A stretch of DNA of 64,000 bases. Origin: Paraburkholderia nodosa DSM 21604. GTDB taxonomy: Bacteria > Pseudomonadota > Gammaproteobacteria > Burkholderiales > Burkholderiaceae. Positions 59,371 to 64,000 of this stretch are shown here, in pieces. The first letter of the stretch is position 1. Each line of letters starts with the position of its first letter. A program made the translations under genes and the position numbers. The notes beneath the pieces are model-generated. The model did no database searches. It saw only the letters and a list, made by a program, of their open reading frames with translations, and was not told the DNA's origin. The stretch covers positions 62,001-126,000 of the forward strand of contig NZ_JAFA01000024.1 of NCBI RefSeq assembly GCF_000519185.1. Direction: 5' to 3'.

Positions 59371-60585
59371 GTGGCGACTTTCAGACGACTCGTGCAATGG
59401 CTGTGTCGCGGTGGGAGCGGCGGCGTGGGTGACAGCTCCCGTTTTCCGGCGTCTCGCGAGTCGGCCAGACGCTTCACAGCGGCGTGGCTCGCCTTTGCCG
59501 CCGCCCTGCTCGCGGCGCCGTTCGCTCACGCGGCGCTTCCCATCGACCGCATCAAGCTGCCGCCGGGCTTCCACATCGAGGTGCTCTCCGCCGACGTCCC
59601 AGGCGCACGCGAAATGACGCTGTCGGGCAACGGCACCCTCCTGTATGCAGGGAGTATGGGCGGTGACGTCTACGCGCTCGAACTCAAGGACGGCAAGGCC
59701 ATCAAGCGCCACATCGTGGCCTCGGGACTGACGATGCCGGTGGGCGTGGCCTGGCGCAACGGCGCATTGTATATCTCAGCGGTGTCGTCGATCGTGCGCC
59801 TCGACGACATCGACCGTCATCTCGACGATCCGCCTAGAGCCGTCGTCGTCACGGATTCGCTGCCCACTGAGCGCCACCACGGCTGGAAGTTCATCGCCTT
59901 CGGCCCCGACGGCAAGCTCTACGTGCCGCAAGGCGCGCCGTGCAACGTCTGCCTGCCGGCCAGCGACCCGCAGCGCGTGCATTTCGCGATGATCGGGCGC
60001 ATGGACCCCGACGGTTCGCACTACGAGACCATCGCCCGCGGCGTGCGCAACACGGTCGGCTTCGCGTGGCATCCGCAGACGCACGACCTCTGGTTCACCG
60101 ACAACGGCCGCGACATGCTCGGCGACGACATCCCCGACGACAAGCTCAATCGCCTCGCGCATGTGGGCGAGGACTTCGGCTTTCCCTATTGTCACGGCGG
60201 CAATGTCGCCGACCCCGAGTTCGGCGCAGGCCATCCGTGCAGCGGCTTCACGCCCCCGGTCCTCAAGCTCGGCGCGCACGTGGCGTCGCTCGGCATGCGC
60301 TTCTATACCGGTTCGATGTTCCCGGCCGACTACAGGAACAGCATGTTCATCGCCGAGCACGGCTCGTGGAACCGCAGCAAGAAGGTCGGCTATCGCGTGG
60401 TGCGCGTGAGCGCCAACCCGGACGGCACGAACGCGCGCCAGGAAGTGTTCGCGCAGGGCTGGCTCAACGCCGACGAGACCCAATGGGGCCGCCCCGCCGA
60501 CGTGCTGCCGCTGCCCGACGGATCGCTCCTTGTCAGCGACGACTATGCGGGCGCGATTTATCGCGTGACTTACACGAAACCGTGA
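59371..60585 (+). CDS. Secreted PQQ-dependent sugar dehydrogenase-like beta-propeller (sorbosone dehydrogenase family)
   Basis: A 404-residue exported protein. The start is GTG 59371, six bases after GGAG (59361-59364); the open frame further upstream overlaps rpsP on the other strand and is not protein-like. A signal sequence with Arg-Arg (RRFTAAWLAFAAALLAAPFAHA, about 33-54) follows an unusual 30-residue N-terminal extension. The glucose/sorbosone dehydrogenase propeller includes LPPGFHIEVLS, GVRNTVGFAWHPQTHDLWFTDNGRDMLGDDIP (about 227-258) and IAEHGSWNRSKKVGYRV. A CNVC motif (about 191) is conserved in this subgroup. Cofactor and substrate are unproven. Confidence 0.88.
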   Translation: MATFRRLVQWLCRGGSGGVGDSSRFPASRESARRFTAAWLAFAAALLAAPFAHAALPIDRIKLPPGFHIEVLSADVPGAREMTLSGNGTLLYAGSMGGDVYALELKDGKAIKRHIVASGLTMPVGVAWRNGALYISAVSSIVRLDDIDRHLDDPPRAVVVTDSLPTERHHGWKFIAFGPDGKLYVPQGAPCNVCLPASDPQRVHFAMIGRMDPDGSHYETIARGVRNTVGFAWHPQTHDLWFTDNGRDMLGDDIPDDKLNRLAHVGEDFGFPYCHGGNVADPEFGAGHPCSGFTPPVLKLGAHVASLGMRFYTGSMFPADYRNSMFIAEHGSWNRSKKVGYRVVRVSANPDGTNARQEVFAQGWLNADETQWGRPADVLPLPDGSLLVSDDYAGAIYRVTYTKP

Positions 60586-60738
60586 CGCGACCGCCACGTT
60601 GAAGCTGCAGACATGGTGCCGGACATAAGCGTGCGCTTGTGCTGCAAGCCCGGCGTGCGGCATACAATGCCCGGCGGCCCGTGTGCGTTCGACGTGATGC
60701 GCCCATGACGGCCGAACGTCCACGTTTCGCCCGAGCCC

Positions 60739-61212
60739 ATGCCCAACGACAAGAACCTTGCACGCTTTCGCTCCAAGACGCTCACCGCCGCCCTCGCCTT
60801 CCTGTTTGGCAGCCTCGGCGCGCACCGCTTCTATCTGTACGGCCCGCGCGACGTATGGGGCTGGGCGCATTTGTTCGGCACGCTGATCGGCATTCCGGGC
60901 GTGATGCTGCTCGTCGCAACTGAACGCGCCTCGATTCCCGGCTGGGTGCTCGCCGTGATCGGCGCGGTGTCGGTCATCTCGGCGTTTCTGGCGGCGATCG
61001 TCTACGGGCTGCGCCCCGACGCCAAATGGGACGCTCAGTTCAACGCCGCGTTCGTGGAGCAAGGCCGCACGAGCCGCTCGGGCTGGACGGTGATCTTCGT
61101 CGTGATCTTCTCGCTGCTGATTGGCGCGTTCCTGCTGATGACGGGACTCGCGCTCTCGTTTCAAACGTACTTCGAGTCGCAGGTCGAGGCCGCAAAGGCG
61201 CTCTCGCAGTAA
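60739..61212 (+). CDS. TM2-domain membrane protein
   Basis: A 157-residue membrane protein. The first part is a TM2 domain (SKTLTAALAFLFGSLGAHRFYLYGPRD, about 12-38), followed by two further helices (about 65-90 and 113-138). Function unknown; TM2 proteins are widespread. Convergent with the radical SAM gene with 16 bp between stops. Confidence 0.85.
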   Translation: MPNDKNLARFRSKTLTAALAFLFGSLGAHRFYLYGPRDVWGWAHLFGTLIGIPGVMLLVATERASIPGWVLAVIGAVSVISAFLAAIVYGLRPDAKWDAQFNAAFVEQGRTSRSGWTVIFVVIFSLLIGAFLLMTGLALSFQTYFESQVEAAKALSQ

Positions 61213-61228
61213 ATCGCGCAGTAACGGC

Positions 61229-62377
61229 TCAGAACAGGTCGAGCTGCGGCTTCTCGCGCACGGTCTTCGACCGCACGAACGCCGACATGTCCAGAATGCC
61301 GTGGCGCCGCTCGTTGAGCCCGAGGCGCCGCACGGCATTGTGAAAGCGCTGCTTGAGCAGGTCGGCCCACAGCCCCGTGCCCTTCATGCGCTGCGAAAAC
61401 GCCGACTCGTAGTCCTTGCCGCCGCGCATGTCGCGCACGCGGCTCATCACGCGCTCGGCGCGCTGCGGGAAGTGCGCCGCCAGCCAGTCCTGGAAGAGCG
61501 GCGCGACCTCCCATGGCAGGCGCAGCACGATGTAACTCGCGCTTGTGGCACCGGCCTCGGCGCAGGCTTCGAGCACGCGCTCCATGTCGGGCTCGGTCAC
61601 GAACGGAATCACGGGTGCGATGCTCACGCCCACCGGCACGCCGGCTTCGGCTAGCGTGCGGATGGTGCGCAGCCGCCGCGCGGGTGTGGCCGCACGCGGT
61701 TCGAGCGTGCGGGCGATCTCGGCGTCGAGCGTGGTGATCGTGATCGCCGCCATGAATTGCCGGCGCTCAGCCATCGGCGCGAGCAAGTCGAGATCGCGCT
61801 CGATCAGCGAGGATTTCGTGATGGCCGCGAACGGATGCTGCCGTTCGGACAGCACCTCGACCACGCGGCGCGTGATGCGCAGGTCGCGCTCCACCGGTTG
61901 CCACGCATCGGTGTTCACGCCCAGCGCGATCGGCTCGGGCTCGTACGACGGCTTGGCGATTTCCCGCGCGAGCAACTCCGCCGCATTGACCTTGGCGTAG
62001 ATACGGCTCTCGAAATCGAGCCCCGGCGAGAGGCCGAGATAGCTGTGCGTGGGCCGCGCGAAGCAATAGATGCAGCCGTGCTCGCAGCCGCGGTAAGGAT
62101 TGAGCGAGACGTTGAACGGAATATCCGGCGACTGGTTGCGCGTGAGGATGCTTTTCGCGCGCTCTTCGAAGACTTCGGTGCGCAGTTTGGGCTCGCCGGG
62201 TTCATCGCCATGGTCTTCCCCGCCGCCGTCCACGTGTTGCCAACCGTCGTCGAATGCTTCGCGCTGGTCGACTTCGTAGCGCCCTTGCAGGTTCGTGACC
62301 GCACCGCGCCCCTTGCGCGCCGTGGGCGGCGCAACGGGATACCAGGCGTCGGGATCGGGGTGATGGGAGTCGGTCAC
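61229..62377 (-). CDS. Radical SAM protein, PA0069/Rv2578c family (SplB-like)
   Basis: A 382-residue radical SAM protein with cluster cysteines C98, C102 and C105 in GCEHGCIYC. The domain has sequence features of the spore photoproduct lyase-like subgroup named after PA0069 and Rv2578c (LNPYRGCEHGCIYCFARPTHSYLG). The likely start is GTG 62377; no in-frame ATG fits. A near-consensus LexA box lies 51-70 bp upstream. From memory, PA0069 of P. aeruginosa belongs to the LexA regulon. A DNA-damage role is therefore inferred, with the reaction unknown. Confidence 0.9.
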   Translation of the reverse strand: MTDSHHPDPDAWYPVAPPTARKGRGAVTNLQGRYEVDQREAFDDGWQHVDGGGEDHGDEPGEPKLRTEVFEERAKSILTRNQSPDIPFNVSLNPYRGCEHGCIYCFARPTHSYLGLSPGLDFESRIYAKVNAAELLAREIAKPSYEPEPIALGVNTDAWQPVERDLRITRRVVEVLSERQHPFAAITKSSLIERDLDLLAPMAERRQFMAAITITTLDAEIARTLEPRAATPARRLRTIRTLAEAGVPVGVSIAPVIPFVTEPDMERVLEACAEAGATSASYIVLRLPWEVAPLFQDWLAAHFPQRAERVMSRVRDMRGGKDYESAFSQRMKGTGLWADLLKQRFHNAVRRLGLNERRHGILDMSAFVRSKTVREKPQLDLF

Positions 62378-62415
62378 GGCTGGAGCGAAATGGGCTTGAA
62401 AACGCGGACATGAAA

Positions 62416-62459
62416 AACGCGGATCGATACTGTATAAATATACAGTATCGATCCGCGTT
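62416..62459. promoter_or_regulatory. LexA (SOS) box inside a 44-bp palindrome
   Basis: TACTGTATAAATATACAGTA (62428-62447) fits CTG-N10-CAG and differs from the E. coli ideal box at one central position. The palindrome continues outward: two perfect 21-bp arms (62416-62436 and 62439-62459) with AA in the middle. It lies before the radical SAM gene start and after the Lrp gene stop, so the hairpin could also stop transcription from lrp. Confidence 0.85.
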
Positions 62460-62506
62460 GTCGAGTCCTAAAAACGGGGTGCTTTCAGCCGCCGCAGTGA
62501 CCCTGG

Positions 62507-62995
62507 TCATTCCCCCACGGCGATGGTCAGCGTCTCCTTGATCTCCTCCATCACCACGTAGCTCTTCGACTGCACAGCGCCCGGCAGTTGCAGCAGGATG
62601 TCGCCGAGCAGCTTGCGGTAGTCGGCCATCTCGCCAATGCGCGCCTTGATGAGATAGTCGAAGTCGCCCGAGACGAGATGGCATTCGAGCACTTCGGGAA
62701 TCTTCTGCACCTCGCGGCGGAACTGGTCGAACATGTTGCCGCTCTTGTGGTCGAGCGTGATCTCCACGAACACGAGCAGCGCCGCGCCCAGCACCGTGGG
62801 ATTCACGCGTGCGAAGTAGCCCGTGATCACGCCGTCGCGCTCCATGCGCTTCACCCGCTCGATGCACGGCGTGACCGAGAGCCCGACCTGCTCCGCGAGG
62901 TCCTTCATGGCCATGCGGCCGTCTTCCTGGAGCAGCTTCAGGATGCGGTGATCGAGCCGGTCGAGCGCGCGGACCGGTTGGCGCTGCGTTCTCAT
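62507..62995 (-). CDS. Lrp/AsnC-family transcriptional regulator
   Basis: A 162-residue Lrp-type regulator. The helix-turn-helix is near 14-60 (LDRLDHRILKLLQEDGRMAMKDLAEQVGLSVTPCIERVKRME shown in part), and the RAM sensing domain follows (about 70-155, CHLVSGDFDYLIKARI). It is divergent from dadA, and regulators in this position usually activate or repress dadA in response to alanine or leucine. ATG 62995 gives the family length; the frame extends 20 residues upstream without similarity. Confidence 0.92.
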   Translation of the reverse strand: MRTQRQPVRALDRLDHRILKLLQEDGRMAMKDLAEQVGLSVTPCIERVKRMERDGVITGYFARVNPTVLGAALLVFVEITLDHKSGNMFDQFRREVQKIPEVLECHLVSGDFDYLIKARIGEMADYRKLLGDILLQLPGAVQSKSYVVMEEIKETLTIAVGE

Positions 62996-63172
62996 GATTT
63001 CTTCCCGAAAATCCGAAAAATACGATAACAAAACCTGGACGTACAACAATAGCATAGCTACAAATACTGGCTATAGCCGAATTTTCATGCCTTCTCCCCT
63101 ATGGGTGCCACAACATCCGCTTCCAGGGTCCCGGCAACGCGGCGTAGCTCAACGAATCTATATGGAGCAGCT
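62996..63172. promoter_or_regulatory. Divergent lrp-dadA control region
   Basis: 177 bp, AT-richer than its surroundings. It has the palindrome GGCTATAGCC (63069-63078) and a related ATAGCATAGCTA just before it (63049-63060), plausible Lrp binding sites. No full consensus promoter was found. Confidence 0.5.
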
Positions 63173-64000
63173 ATGCGAGTCGTCGTGTTGGGCAGTGGTG
63201 TGGTCGGGGTGGCCAGCGCCTGGTATCTCGCCCGCGCGGGCCACGAAGTCACGGTGATCGACCGCGAGGCCGGTCCCGCGCTCGAAACCAGTTTTGCCAA
63301 CGCCGGCCAGATTTCGCCGGGCTACGCCGCGCCGTGGGCAGCGCCTGGCGTCCCGCTCAAGGCGATCAAGTGGATGTTCGAGAAGCACGCGCCGCTCGCC
63401 ATTCGTCTGGACGGCACCAAATTTCAGCTGCAGTGGATGTGGCAGATGCTGCAGAACTGCACGCCCGAACGCTACGCGCTCAACAAGGGCCGCATGGTGC
63501 GCCTCGCCGAATACAGCCGCGACTGTCTGCAGGCGCTGCGCGCCGACACCGGCATTCAGTATGAAGGCCGCACGGGCGGCACGCTCCAGGTGTTCCGTAC
63601 GCAGCAGCAGTTCGAAGGCGCGGCGAAGGACATCGCCGTGCTCGAAGACGCGAACGTTCCGTACGAACTGCTGACCGCCGCCGAACTCGGCCGCGCCGAA
63701 CCCGCGCTCGCCGCGGTGTCGGGCAAACTCACGGGCGGCCTGCGTCTGCCGGGCGACGAAACCGGCGATTGCCAGATGTTCACCACGCGTCTTGCCGCGA
63801 TGGCCGAACAACTGGGTGTGAAATTCCGCTACAACACGCCGATCGACGGCCTCGCCATGCAGGGCGACCGTATCGCGGGCGTGCAATGCGGCAGCGAGCT
63901 GGTGCGTGCAGATTCATTCGTGGTCGCACTCGGCTCCTTCTCGACGAAGATGCTCGCGGGCCTCATGAAGATTCCGGTCTATCCGCTCAAGGGCTATTCG
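63173..64000 (+). CDS. dadA: D-amino acid dehydrogenase DadA (3' end outside window)
   Basis: FAD enzyme that oxidises D-amino acids, mainly D-alanine, passing electrons to the respiratory chain. The first 276 residues are present. The N-terminal FAD-binding motif is VVLGSGVVGVASAWYLARAGHEVTVID (about 3-29). SFANAGQISPGYAAPWAAPG (about 40-59) is a DadA hallmark. GGAG stands before the ATG. It is divergent from the Lrp regulator, which is its likely controller. Confidence 0.95.
   Translation, partial: MRVVVLGSGVVGVASAWYLARAGHEVTVIDREAGPALETSFANAGQISPGYAAPWAAPGVPLKAIKWMFEKHAPLAIRLDGTKFQLQWMWQMLQNCTPERYALNKGRMVRLAEYSRDCLQALRADTGIQYEGRTGGTLQVFRTQQQFEGAAKDIAVLEDANVPYELLTAAELGRAEPALAAVSGKLTGGLRLPGDETGDCQMFTTRLAAMAEQLGVKFRYNTPIDGLAMQGDRIAGVQCGSELVRADSFVVALGSFSTKMLAGLMKIPVYPLKGYS

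Noticed and set aside
62377..62411. ATG at 62411 as start of the radical SAM protein
   Set aside because: It is out of frame with the radical SAM coding sequence.

Overview
The window is chromosomal DNA from a high-GC betaproteobacterium, most likely Burkholderiaceae (Burkholderia, Paraburkholderia or Caballeronia). Evidence: GC-rich coding with strong third-position bias; an RNase E with a long Arg/Ala/Pro-rich tail and a conserved C-terminal peptide; the rpsP-rimM-trmD-rplS order; and Burkholderia-like forms of ThyA, FdxA and PncB. I see no insertion sequence, phage, CRISPR array or plasmid gene. Two tRNA-Asn genes are the only RNA genes I can support. Both ends cut genes: a HAD phosphatase at the left and D-amino-acid dehydrogenase (dadA) at the right.

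Layout. 1-5.7 kb: HAD phosphatase and rluC, divergent from rne across an unusually long (~880 bp) leader. 5.8-9.9 kb: molybdenum-cofactor genes moaA, mobA, moeA, then a small membrane protein and an acetyltransferase. 9.9-16.6 kb: leftward block rmuC, 2-hydroxyacid dehydrogenase, NhaD-like antiporter, orphan lutC-like gene, pncB, with fdxA divergent. 16.7-17.0 kb: two nearly identical tRNA-Asn genes. 17-36 kb: ordinary metabolic, transport and regulatory genes (creA-like, AraC, azlCD, UvrD-like helicase, MATE, BASS transporter, phospholipase D lipoprotein, fumC, thioesterase, two regulators, a large FecR-domain protein).

36.3-48.4 kb is the most distinctive part. thyA and folA, a natural folate/dTMP pair, are separated by about 10.6 kb encoding what looks like a complete Fap-type functional amyloid secretion system. 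It contains three secreted small or repeat proteins, a 525-residue major fibre candidate, a periplasmic C39 cysteine protease, a FapE-like accessory protein and a FapF-like outer-membrane pore. Two paralogous VpsR-type sigma-54 activators, both with the GAFTGA loop, flank the genes. Directly upstream of the first amyloid gene is a -24/-12 promoter, with a perfect 16-bp palindrome about 110 bp before the predicted start of transcription. This is a self-consistent circuit of activators, enhancer, RpoN promoter, fibre subunits, protease and pore. Fap operons are known from Pseudomonas and have been reported in other proteobacteria; this arrangement with twin activators is the likely novel system of the window.

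48.5-64 kb: pmbA, darP (yjgA), mog, orn, a Ste24-like protease coupled to rsgA, a cobD-like gene, a NUDIX CoA pyrophosphatase, the leftward rpsP-rimM-trmD-rplS operon with a strong promoter, a sorbosone-dehydrogenase-like protein, a TM2 protein, a radical SAM gene preceded by a near-consensus LexA box inside a 44-bp palindrome, and an Lrp regulator divergent from dadA. A second, weaker LexA-like box overlaps the promoter of the UvrD-like helicase. A conserved structured element (TGCATGGG plus GCGCTAAA hairpin) occurs twice, before the BASS transporter and before the FecR gene.
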